Source: Glandiceps talaboti (Eukaryota > Hemichordata > Enteropneusta > Spengelidae). From it: a DNA stretch of 64,000 nt. How positions within the stretch are numbered: position 1 is the first letter of the stretch; each line of letters begins with the position of its first letter. The translations under genes and the position numbers were made by a program. Shown piece after piece: positions 25,599 through 35,903 of the stretch. The stretch covers positions 10,116,001-10,180,000 of the forward strand of contig NC_135566.1 of NCBI RefSeq assembly GCF_964340395.1, read 5' to 3'. The notes under the pieces are model-generated. The model was not told the origin of the DNA, made no database searches, and was given only the letters and a program-made list of their open reading frames with translations.

Positions 25599-26953
25599 TC
25601 TAACTCACCAGCACTTCATTCTGACTCACCAACACTTCATCCTAACTCACTAACACTTCATCCTAACTCACTAACACTTCATCCTAACTCACTAACACTT
25701 CATCCTTACTCACCAACACTTCATATAAACTCACTAACACTTCATCCTCACTCACCTTGGCTGTGTTGTGGTGCTTGTGAAGGCTTTGGTTGGAGTGCTT
25801 GCAAATGAAGTATTTGTTTATGCACTGATTTATCACCTCCAGGCCTAATCGAAGACTTCAAATTAATGGGCATATCACTTGCTGTAAGTGTTTTCTCTTT
25901 GGCAACAGTCCCTACCAATTTAGGTGTAACCTGAGGCTGAGCAGACTCTGAAGCTACAGTTGAAGTGGGAGGTGGCATGCGTTGTACATTAACTGCTTTC
26001 TGTGTTTTAGGACTAGAAGAACGTAAATCAATGGGTGCATCTGTAGTAGACGGGTTGGCATCTGTTTTATCTTCCTCTTTTATTGTATTCTCATGTGATG
26101 GCTGACTTTTAACTTCTCCATCTTTACTTTCGGCTGAGTTGATAGTATCAGAACTATTCTTGGAAGATTGCAAGTCCATGGGTTGTTCTTGAACTTGTGC
26201 TGAGTTAGATGATGTCAAATCTTTGCAAGACTCCGTGCTTGTTGGTGTGTTTACTGAGGTTGCATCATCTTTATGCTGTGCTGTAGATAGATCTGCAGGT
26301 TCAGACGGCTCCTCTTCTTGTGTGTTGCCTGTATCCTCATCAATAGCAGCTGTTTCATTTTCATGCAAACTTTCTTTATCTGTGTCATCTGATTCTTGAC
26401 TATCTCTGCTAACAAGGCTTTCTACATCTCCAACAGTCACATCTTGACTATCTCTACTATTCTCATCACTCTCCCCGGGTTCACTATCATCGAAAAGTTC
26501 ATCCTCATCTTCTGGTTCTCCCCTTGAAGTTGTAGCATTCTTTTCTAGTTTTCTGATCTTTTCTGGCACTTCAATTGATTCTAATATGCCTGGATGTCTG
26601 GGTCTTCCACGTCTGTTGGCTTTGGCTCCTGGGTCATTCAGATGTAATACTGGGTAGGGATTTTGTGCTGTGGGCATACCATCTTTGAAATGTTTAGAAC
26701 ATACTCTCTCATATCTGGAGGGAGCCCAGTGTTTCCTGGATGGTATATTCTGACAGACAAGTTGTGTCCATACATGTCTGCCTTCTGGGTCTTTCATTTC
26801 AGTTGGGAACGGATAAAGCGTGAACGGTGGTGAGCATACACAACGACCTGTACCATAGTTGCATTCATGTTTTTGACAAGTCAGTTTCTTCCAAAGTCGG
26901 AGTTTTCTTGTGTTGTTACTGCAGCAAGACACAGCACACACACAGGTGGGCAT
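22565..26953 (-). CDS. THAP zinc-finger / CDK2AP (DOC1) domain fusion protein
   Basis: Three coding exons: 26953-25756, 23428-23225 and 22632-22565. Together they are 1470 nt, 489 aa plus stop, and both introns are phase 1. Exon 1 begins MPTCVCAVSCC and carries a THAP-type C2CH finger over about residues 1-110: Cys pairs near 4-11, the conserved Trp in HVWTQLV (W62), C85-x2-H88 in RVCSKHF, and a trailing proline/hydrophobic AQNPYPVLHL. Residues about 130-400 are acidic, Ser/Thr-rich linker with PADLS (near 218), PMDLQ (258), PIDLR (306) and PINLK (361). These resemble CtBP-binding PxDLS motifs. Exons 2-3 encode a CDK2AP domain: QSKYNDLLTVIEDMGREVRP, then TYAGSKTSMERLKRG and ITYARVLLQQC. CDK2AP1/DOC1 is a NuRD subunit, so a sequence-specific corepressor recruiter is a reasonable inference. 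The 5' UTR acceptor is just upstream at 26986-26985. No separate start exon for the CDK2AP part was seen, but independent transcripts cannot be excluded. Confidence 0.85.
22700..22967 (+). repeat. Dispersed repeat R1, copy b
   Basis: Matches 950-1262. It sits in the last intron of the THAP-CDK2AP gene. Confidence 0.6.
23555..23620. repeat. Distal block of the intronic minisatellite
   Basis: Three degenerate units of ACTCACCAACACTTCATCCTA, the same unit as the array at 25605-25755. The two blocks are separated by ~2 kb of inserted sequence. Confidence 0.7.
23906..25567. mobile_element. Non-autonomous TIR element (hAT-like ends) in THAP-CDK2AP intron 1
   Basis: Ends are CAGGGCATGTCTTTTGA (left) and TCAAAAGGCATGCCCTG (right), inverted with one or two mismatches. 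An inner inverted pair is at ~24311-24345 and ~24985-25033 (CTCCGGAAC, TTATAGTCGCTAC). Both flanks are (ATT)n, so the target duplication length cannot be read. No transposase was found. The CAGGG ends suggest hAT. Confidence 0.6.
25605..25755. repeat. ~21-bp minisatellite abutting the THAP exon donor
   Basis: About seven units of ACTCACTAACACTTCATCCTA. On the gene strand each unit contains GTGAGT, and the first copy is the real 5' splice site of exon 1 (CCAAG|GTGAGTGAGGATGAAG). Confidence 0.85.
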
Positions 26954-27679
26954 TTCAGAATCCAGTGTGAATTGATTGATGGTCCTGTATAGGTAACAAA
27001 AACACAATATTTGTTGTTGTTGTTTTTAAATAATAAAAAAATAAGGCTAATTATGACAAATATATTTTTGACAAACTTTTTGTAACTAACTGCGAGAAAA
27101 CAATTTCTAAAAACTAAGTGAAACAATCTGGTGACGCTAAAAAATAGTTGTTAAAAAAGAAAACACCATGGCTGCAAAATTTCCCATTAAAAAGATGATT
27201 TATTTACTTATGGTACTTATTTTTGAATTATGAAATGAAATATTCATTTACAAATTCTTAAAATCTATCCACATAAGTCGTAAAAAAAGGAATTGTTTCT
27301 GGTCAGCATGCGCATCGCTGAAATATCCCCGCGTCTGTCTTTTTTGTGTGTGTTTGTCCAGCCCATTCAGTCTGCAGATCCTTGGGGAAACACAAAAATA
27401 ACCCTCCCTACTTCAGTGAAGACAACTGCAAAAATCAACCCACATAATAGATTGAATGATTCTTCATTGTTGGTACTCCTACCAATCATTCACTAATGAG
27501 TGGGAATGCCTGCCACTCCAGGAAATAAAGGTTTTTTTATAAACATTCGGTTCTGCATCATTTTATGATTTCACCGCATAAATTTCACACGATTACCACA
27601 AAACACCAAACTCACAATCTATTTCATCTTTATTGTTGTCATAGTGATCCACTGCTTACTCACAGTACTAGGCATACAT

Positions 27680-27773
27680 ACATATGTATTAGGTGATCAC
27701 TGAATATTCATGACTATCTGAATGTATTAAGCACTTAGGAGTCATGAATATTCAGTGTTCATCCAATACATAT
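27680..27773. repeat. Hairpin with 33-bp arms
   Basis: The arms at 27680-27712 and 27741-27773 are near-perfect complements around CACTGAATATTCATGA, with a 28-bp loop. Confidence 0.7.
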
Positions 27774-27849
27774 GTAGTGGATGAACTGGGGAGTGGGGTA
27801 CTCCCACTTATTGGGTATAAGTATATGTACTGCCCTATAGGGTGGGGGT

Positions 27850-28160
27850 TTTCAATCTTTGGTCTAAAATGGGTGCAGTATTTCTAGAGATAAGGAGTCT
27901 AAAATGGGGTCCACTTTATACAATTTTTGATTTTGTTTGGTCGAAAATGAGGTCCTGGAAGGAACCACATAACAAACCCTCGACTAGTTCAAAATTTCTG
28001 GGAATTTCCCTCGGAATTTCCACCAGCTACTTCATTGGTTGACATTTTCATATTGGTGATTACTAGTATCTATTTTGGTCTACAATGTGGTCTTCTAAAA
28101 ATTTGAATGGTCTAAAATGGGGTATTGGTTTTTGGTCAAAATGGGTCTAAAATGGGGTCT
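27850..28160 (+). repeat. Degenerate GGTCTAAAATGGGGT repeats
   Basis: At least six irregularly spaced variants of GGTCTAAAATGGGGT occur in 300 bp. Origin unknown. Confidence 0.5.
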
Positions 28161-29286
28161 GAGGTTGACAATATTATTATTTATTATTACAGTTTTTCTT
28201 TTTAAGACTTTTAATTGTAACAACGTATGTGACATTTTTTTATTTGATTTCATATTCTCTGTGTCCTATAAAGCCAGAGGGAAGGATGTGACTTTTTTAA
28301 GAAAAAAAAATATTTTAGTTATTTTATTTTTTATTTACACTGTATAATTTGATATGTCTTCATAGGACAAATGATGAAATAATATAACATAATATTTCTA
28401 TCATAAAAATAAATTTGATCCAGTAGACTGTTATAGTCCTGTACTAGCTGACTTTAGACAGGTTACATTAACTTTTACACTACCTGATATTTTAAAATGA
28501 TTTTAAAGTACTTTCAAGGTCAACAACCTTAGTAGACAATTGAAGCAAAATCTTAATGAATTCAGTCAGTAAGTTTGTTGTATTGTCATTTCTTTATTTT
28601 CCCTTTCTTTGTCCATATATACTTTCTTTTTTATCATTACCTGTATCTCTTCTAAAAAATGTTTGTTAAAATGAAAATAGTTTTTTTTTGTGAACAGATG
28701 TCATTCAAATTCATGGTCACCTGCAACGTACGTCCATTGTGTGGTGTATTTTTTTTACAAAAATATTTTAATAGAGATCGAGAAGAACAGATGTCAAGAT
28801 GAAAATTAAGTAGCTTCCTCATGAATGCGAAAAAAAAATCATTTTTCTTAAACGAAAGTAAACAGAAATGGCGACACTTTGCAAACTTGTTAACAACACC
28901 TGAGATGTTTTCGTCTTCCGTATTTGTTTAATCTATGTTCATGTCAGTTTACTTTTTGTAGAAATGCATCGGTCATGAGTTTGTATAAATATCTTATTTA
29001 TAACAGCGATAGCATTGCGAGTGACGCACGGTGACAGCGCGGTTATGTTTTATGGGCGTACTTTAAACGGGTCAGATGAAACACTGATAAATGAAATATG
29101 CACGCCGTGGGTGGAACCTTAACAGTCTCTGAGGAAATTTCTTCTCGGTATAATCCTGGTTTTAAAACAGGACAAAATTGCACACAGAATTAATATTTAG
29201 TTCGCCGGTTGTAACAACTGAAGTTTTCTTAATCTGTTCCTTCATGTAAGTCCGTCTGAAAACGGTTTACATGGCGTAAAACTTAC

Positions 29287-29450
29287 CCAAAATGAACAAG
29301 AAGATGCCGACGTGATACCGGAAAGAGTTGGAAGGGACAGCACGATGTACGTTGTTACCTCTTGACCTCGAAGTGACCTTGCGCTTGGAATTGTGGGAAC
29401 ATTCTGTGGGCAGTTGTACCTCTGGGACGGTGTCCGGATTTACACACAAT
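29287..29450 (-). other. Candidate noncoding first exon for the THAP-CDK2AP gene
   Basis: A good minus donor (TTTTGG|GTAAGTTTT) ends here at 29287, in a stretch poor in repeats. The THAP coding exon has a 5' UTR acceptor at 26986-26985 and needs an upstream exon. No coding similarity is seen. The 5' edge is unknown. Confidence 0.25.
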
Positions 29451-31300
29451 CGTCGGGATTGGCCAGTAGCAAGAAAGGTCGCATTTATTCAAATATATTA
29501 CTGTAAAGAGCATATTATACTCCAAGTTTTTAGGTATATCGCGATATTCTTTTGACTTTTCAGTCGTTAACCGATGTACACGTGACACCTGGACTTTACT
29601 CGTAACTGGGCACTCACTTCATTGATCATGTCAGACAATGTTTACAGGGTCCTATGAATCGTGCCAGACGAGTACATTAATTTACATAATAATGTAGTTA
29701 GCTTTGTCGGCGCTTTTACATGTAATGGCTCGTAACAATATGTTTATATCAAACCATCAACATGTACAAAGTAGCAAGAAATCGTAACTGTTACAGTTAC
29801 AGTGCCTGTAAGTATTTCGATATTGGAATTTTTACATTCGGAATCACCCTGAAAATATTCAGATAGGTTTCTTATATGTGAGATACAATATATATGTAAT
29901 ACAATCGACATCTTGGAGACTTAGTGGGCTAAGGTACATTTGTGAATTATGGCTCAGAGTGCCTTATACACAAACTATTTCAGTTTCGGTATGCGAAGGC
30001 GGGATATGTGTTAGTCTTGAATACATTTGCTTCCACGCGCATATGTGGGCCTACTAGTACATATAGTACTATAGTGCAACATTTTATATTTGATGTGGCT
30101 GATCTTTGAGCACGTGCTAATAGGACAAACAGCTTTCCAGAAGACAAAAAGTTACGAGAATACATAATTGGAATTTTCATCAGTTGAGACCGCTCAATGT
30201 GTCGAAAGATGAACATGGAGATATTGAAGTGCATTAGGCGTATTGCATGTAAACTGCAACATGATGAGTCACATCTTCAGTTCACAGTATTTGAAATTTA
30301 TAAGCTTCTTATTCGATCGATGGATAGTTGAATTCGACCCCTTTTATTTTTAATTTATTTAAAAGAAACAAAAATCCCATCTTTTAATCAAACGTTAAAA
30401 CAAATGAACAATTCCCCAAAGCAATATCGTGTACATGTCGTGAACAATTCCATTCGAATCAGACAATGTCGTATCGTCATCAGATAACTTGACATCAGAC
30501 ATGCAATTGTGATGTTAATCCTCATAGCTCAATCATGGAAGTATCAGTAACCAGTGAGACATATATACGTACTTTCATGGCTCAACACAATATCATAAAT
30601 CGACACATAGTATTACTATACATGCACGTCATACATAAAACTGCATAAATAATATATATGACCAAAAGTTTATTATTACGAGAAGAACCAACAGCTGGCT
30701 ATATGGGACAGCTGGCCTCGCGATTGGATAATTTTATTTCGCACACAGAGTGTGAGCTGTATGAAAAATGTTACTATTTGAATGATCGTATACGTTTTTA
30801 CACACCTTTATAAATGCAACAGAGATTGTGTAATGATCCCTTGGAAATTAAGCAAGTCTAGAGCAGAGGACTCCGTCACATCTCCGATCCGTTACTAGTA
30901 AACTCCACAGATGTGTTGGACTCTTACAGGAGCGCATAGACGTTTTAATTTAAAAAAATAAAATTTGATTTTATTTGTCCACGACGTTTTAGTCAAAGTG
31001 CATGGTTGATTTTTCATTATCAACTTCAGCATGTCCCATACTTTCCTTTAGACAAGAATGTTTTATCGAAAACGAAACACATTTGCAGAAAGCTGACGCT
31101 CAGAGAAAGTTGCTTGTATTACATGTAGCAATACAATTTTAAACACTGCCGCCGAAATCCTGAAAATCTTCTCAATCATCGGCATGGCTTTCACAACAAA
31201 TACAACCTTTATCACACAATATATGCACCACAGCGCCATCTAGTGGTGAACAGTGATCATTTTTCGGGAAGGCAGTCACTTAGAAAAAAGAAGTAACTTG

Positions 31301-31356
31301 GTATGTATGTATGTATGTATGTATGTATGTATGTATGTATGTATGTATGTATGCAT
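31301..31356. repeat. (GTAT)n microsatellite
   Basis: About 13 tetranucleotide units ending in GCAT variants. Confidence 0.95.
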
Positions 31357-31921
31357 GCATGCATGGACATGGTATATTCTAGGACAAATGAGCCAAGCCG
31401 TTTACTGTAGTGTGATCACTTTGGTTCGAACTGCTGTTTGGTGATCTGCAGTTCAATAACCTAACTGAAAGCATCAGAGAAAGAGGGATACGAGGATTAG
31501 TCATTGATAAGGTTTTTGATAAGATGACAATCATGTAATGTCCCACCTTTGTTCTTTGTGTTTGATATGGACATAGTATCATCATAACACCACTCGTCTG
31601 CACAGCACTGAACAGATGCCCCCCAACAAGTCAGCAGTAAATATAGTCTGGTTTGTGAGCATGGGACATATAGTTACACAACACAGTAAGGGTCACTCAC
31701 ACAGGTTTGGTTGAATACAGACACAACAAGTATAATGTAAGGTTCTTATACTTTATTTGTTTGACTGTCATAAAACGTTAAATTACTTGTAATGAACATT
31801 TCTTCAGGCAAAAGAAAATAAATAGGTAAGTTTGAAATATACTGGCACAGTTTATCATAAAAACAACTCTGGTATATAATGTATCACATTTGGCATCAAA
31901 TCGAGGCCATGTTATCTTACC

Positions 31922-32010
31922 CATAGTCTCGATTACCCAGACTCTCACTGCAGGGGGCTCTGCCTTATGAGACCACCCCAAATGAGAGTCTGGGTAACCA
32001 AGACTATCTA
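31922..32010. repeat. Short inverted repeat
   Basis: AGTCTCGATTACCCAGACTC and its near-complement GAGTCTGGGTAACCAAGACT bracket ~45 bp. Possibly a small MITE. Confidence 0.5.
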
Positions 32011-32324
32011 AACTGACAATGGGATAACATTCAAAGTGACGCAAGCTGACTTTTTAGGCTTTTTTACTTGAGTGAAAATACTTAAATAAAACCATTTAAA
32101 CTATTTTAGTATAATGTTACTAGTAAAGTGCATGCCTCCACTGGCATTAAAACACAATGTGGTGTTCTTAGCACAGTAGATGACATAAACATGGAAGTAT
32201 GTGTCCATGGCATAACACAGGTATCCTGGACATTTTAGTATATGCACAATAAATTATGTCATCGAATTGGTTATATATGCGTGATTATCCAGTTTGAGCT
32301 CTGTCAATAGCAAGAGGTAGTTAA

Positions 32325-32415
32325 CTATGGCTGTTAGTAGAATACTAGAGATAATTAACTATGGCTCAGTTAGTAGAATACTAGAGATAATTAACTATGG
32401 CTCAGTTAGTAGAAT
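32325..32415 (+). repeat. ~37-bp tandem repeat
   Basis: Three copies of TAACTATGGCTCAGTTAGTA plus AATACTAGAGATAAT, with small differences. Confidence 0.75.
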
Positions 32416-32709
32416 ACAAGAGGTGCCTTTTTTAATATGCATAAAAATTATCTCCAACAAATGTATAAACTTGACTTATAAGGTACTCAGTGCAGTACTT
32501 ATGCCTCATGTGTACCATACAGTTATCTGGTAAGAAAGTAGGTGTAACTAGATTTTGTCTATTAACTAACTGTAACTAGATATTACCTAACCTTACTAAA
32601 ATGTTTGTAATAAATGTTCACAAAAAGTATTTTCTCTGCTATATGTAGCTGGTGTGATAAAAAAAGTTACACTAAATACAGAATCTTTGTTTACTTCTTT
32701 TGTCTGGGA

Positions 32710-32711
<2 letters not shown>

Positions 32712-32780
<69 letters not shown>
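32712..32780. repeat. (GT)n microsatellite
   Basis: About 34 uninterrupted GT units. Confidence 0.97.
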
Positions 32781-32783
<3 letters not shown>

Positions 32784-33075
32784 TTTACCCATACCATTTT
32801 TTGTTTACAGTGATGGATCTTGTAAGATAATATTAAAAAGGTACAAAGTAACACACACATGAATGTATCAATAGTATTAGTTAAAATATCAAGACTTTGA
32901 ATTACATAAACAAACTAACTAACTACATTCAGATGAGGTGATTATGATATGACAGCTAGACAGAAAAGTTGTCTGGAGTTGTAACTTGTTATGTATGTCT
33001 TTGAATAACGCTTAATAAAATGGTGAAAGGAGCAAATCAGAATTAATGGAATGATGTTATTAATATATAACATTT

Positions 33076-34164
33076 CAGTGTTCTCCACGAGGGGTTTTTG
33101 AGGGGCGCACCGCCCCTCTGTTTTCATGGACCGCCCCTCTGTTTGCGTTCAGCGCCCCTTTGTTTTGGTGTGAACGTCTTCAAGAGATTCTATTCAATGC
33201 CGTTAATGAAGGAAGTAAACAGCGACACTGCGTCTATCATCATTTATGAACTTATTTATCGCCTTGATTATAACAATGGTAGCCGAAACAAAAACAGTAA
33301 ATGTAGTACCGTCGTAAAGTAGAAGACGGTACGTTGGTAGTTTCTATGGCCGGGTATATCAAGCCGGTAATTTCCAAGCCTTCCCGTATACGTAATACAG
33401 TACGCATACGATGTACGATGTCACGGCAATTTTCGTATTGTATCGATAAATACGAACAAAATCCTAAAATTTATACATGTTCTTTAGAAATAACTACTCC
33501 GGTACGGTTCCATGGTAACATTTATGTCCTAAATGATCACGTTTGGATGTGAATCGCGATCGTAGTACCACGAGGTAGCTCCGAAGTGGCAGCCATGTTT
33601 GTTACTGTACATTTGCACTGAACGTATTCGGTTATTCTTAGCCCAAATTCGTCACATTAAAAATGTACGTATTTCCGGCAAATTTGGATGAAAAATCATT
33701 TTCCATTCATGAAAATTAAAAGGATATCAAATTTTAGAGAAATAAAGGAAAATGAATTGTTTTCAATTAATTTTTATGAATGACATGCACATTTACAAGG
33801 TGAAACCAACAACTCAAAACTAAGTGATAGCTAGCCTAGAGGTGCATACATGTACATCAACAATGCCATGTGTTGTCACTCCTGTGTGTAAAACATGCTT
33901 GCCAACATTACTATAACATCGTTTGTGTAACTGTCAACCTCCTTCCTGAAATTTTTACATTGTGAATTATGTGAAAGGTTTGGAAATTGGTGATTACAAT
34001 ACATTTCAGTACATTTTAGTTTGCTGAATGAATAAAATAGGAGTTTTTGATTTTGGAAACTTTTTTCACTTCCTAATATTATGATCTGGAAATATGCTAA
34101 TGATATGCAAATAAATATGCAAATTAGGGCGCCCCTGTATTTTTCTAAATTGTGGAGAACCCTG
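33076..34164. mobile_element. ~1.1-kb TIR element with CAGNGTTCTCCAC ends
   Basis: The left end CAGTGTTCTCCAC and right end GTGGAGAACCCTG are inverted, and both neighbour GGGGCG-rich bases. CATTT lies directly outside both ends (33071-33075, 34165-34169), a probable 5-bp target duplication. No intact transposase. Confidence 0.6.
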
Positions 34165-34711
34165 CATTTAATAGAGAAATGATGAGGATATTGAGGATTA
34201 CTTCTCTATTTGCCATACATTTATAATAACTAAAACATTCCCTGATTTTGTACATATTTTTATCATCTTTGACTGCCCCAATCAACTTTTATTTTTCAAA
34301 CACAGAAAAGTTTTTCAAAAACAGCACATTTTGTCCAATATAACATACAAGGGAGGGATAACAGATTACATTCTAGCTAGAGTCATACATGGTTATCTGA
34401 AGGCCATTTGTAAGTGATGTGTTCTATACTATCACTACATGGAAACAGTGATAGAGTCGTGATAATAACAAAAGAATAGATTTTTTCTGTTGATTTATTC
34501 ATAATCTGGTCAAGATATGACTCAGTATAACCCTCTACTCTATACAGGCCCGATTGAGGAGAGCCCTGGGTATACTTTAAGTGAACATTCCAAGAAGTCT
34601 CGGTGCTGTTCAAGACAGGATGAAAGTAAGGAATGAACGGCAGTGGTAAACTGTTACAAAACAAAGGTAGGTATTAGATGAGAAGATATGGTCTTCAAAT
34701 AAGTTTCATTG

Positions 34712-34820
34712 TAGTCTGTAAGATATGTCATGATGGGGCGCCCTCACACAACGGTCAACCTCTCTCAGCAGGAGAGAGGAGGCCAGTGAGGGGGGAACAA
34801 CACAATGTATCTTACAGCCT
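34712..34820. mobile_element. MITE with 10-bp target duplication (family F2)
   Basis: Terminal repeats (CTGTAAGATA... and ...TATCTTACAG) bracket ~100 bp with an inner GGGCGCCCTCACAC. AGTTTCATTG is repeated exactly outside both ends (34702-34711, 34821-34830). A 9-10-bp duplication is typical of Mutator-like elements. Relatives are at 45911-46010 and 52486-52577. Confidence 0.7.
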
Positions 34821-34905
34821 AGTTTCATTGCAGATGAGATAAAAATAGACCTTTAGTTGAAATGCCTTCGAATCTCTGTCAAATGAATGGTATCAATTTT
34901 TGATT

Positions 34906-35903
34906 TCATAATCTTGAACTTCTTTCAGCTTCTACAAGACATTCTCTCACAAGTGCTCTGGCATGAATTATACCTGGATAAAAACAAAAGAAAAAGAAAA
35001 CACATCACAATAGATCCAGTAGCTGCCAGAACAATAAAAAATAAGTACCGTGTGCTAACAAACATTTAAAAATGTGACTGAAACCTTTTCATATTTTCAA
35101 CATAGAGGACTTTATAATATAGCGACAAAGTAGATGTCGATGATTATCATGATGTACATAACAAGGGTAACATGCTGTATGTTTTGTCAAAATGATAAAA
35201 CTTTGCAGTGTCCAATTATGTTTTTTCTCAGCACTGTGCGGCGAGCGATAATACCATAATGTGGATTCGTGGACTAGGAGTAGGAGTGAAAAAGGTAAAA
35301 AGTGAGATCTTCCATGTACCTCTTTTGAGTCTTTCCGTTGAACTTTTACTTCCAGCATATGTTGGTCTCATATCTCTGCCCATATCTTCTATAACGGCTA
35401 ATAACTCTGCATATTTACTCTGTGGATGGGCTTGTCTTGAATGCATGTTTTGTAGGCTTTGTAATGTCATTGCATTGACTGATTGCATCACTGGTGTTCC
35501 CATCACTGAAGTTAAAGAAAACAAACAAACAAACATTATAGTTACTGTTTACTGCTCTCTGAGTACTTCTAGCTTGCCACATCACTGTTGTTCAAAATAT
35601 TATAGTGTTTTCATTTTCACCAAACAAGTGTGGACTAACGTGATCGTCGAAAGCTGTGTCATTTTACCCCTTTCACATATTATCTGTCAAATATGTCAAT
35701 ATTATCGATAAAATATTTCGATCGGGTCACAAGTGTTTGTGGATATTACTCGGATACTGGATAGGAGATTCTAGTAAACCTCAGACCACTAATGAACGTA
35801 GCTTAGTCAGGAAAACAATCAATCTGATCTGTGTCACTCCAGTTTCCAGGTTGAACTTACCATTCGAGCGATTTATTATTATCGGTGTTTGAGAGGGATC
35901 CAT
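34906..35903 (-). CDS. CDK2AP1: CDK2-associated protein (CDK2AP1/2, DOC1 family)
   Basis: Exons 35903-35861, 35505-35320 and 34973-34906 (297 nt) encode 98 aa. Both introns are phase 1. The protein starts [15 protein letters not shown], has a short Met/Gln-rich linker, then the family core [20 protein letters not shown] and [14 protein letters not shown], and ends [22 protein letters not shown]. Human CDK2AP1 is 115 aa and CDK2AP2 126 aa, with the same core and tail. The family inhibits CDK2 and is a small subunit of the NuRD chromatin-remodelling complex. It lies about 8 kb upstream of the THAP-CDK2AP gene on the same strand. The last exon has the same length (68 nt) and phase there, so the two loci are paralogous. 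Whether it is orthologous to CDK2AP1 or predates the CDK2AP1/2 split cannot be told here. A donor near 36073 may belong to a 5' UTR exon. Confidence 0.95.

Larger units (their letters stand above)
27000..34905. other. Intergenic region upstream of the THAP-CDK2AP gene
   Basis: No coding gene recognised. It contains a hairpin (27680-27773), a degenerate TCTAAAATGGGGT repeat (27850-28160), a possible 5' exon at 29287, microsatellites (31301-31356, 32712-32780), a short hairpin (31922-32010), a 37-bp tandem repeat (32325-32415), a TIR element (33076-34164) and a MITE (34712-34820). Confidence 0.5.

Noticed and set aside
34887-35069. Plus-strand open frame with a Lys-rich stretch
   Set aside because: Antisense to the CDK2AP last exon, whose minus reading matches the family.
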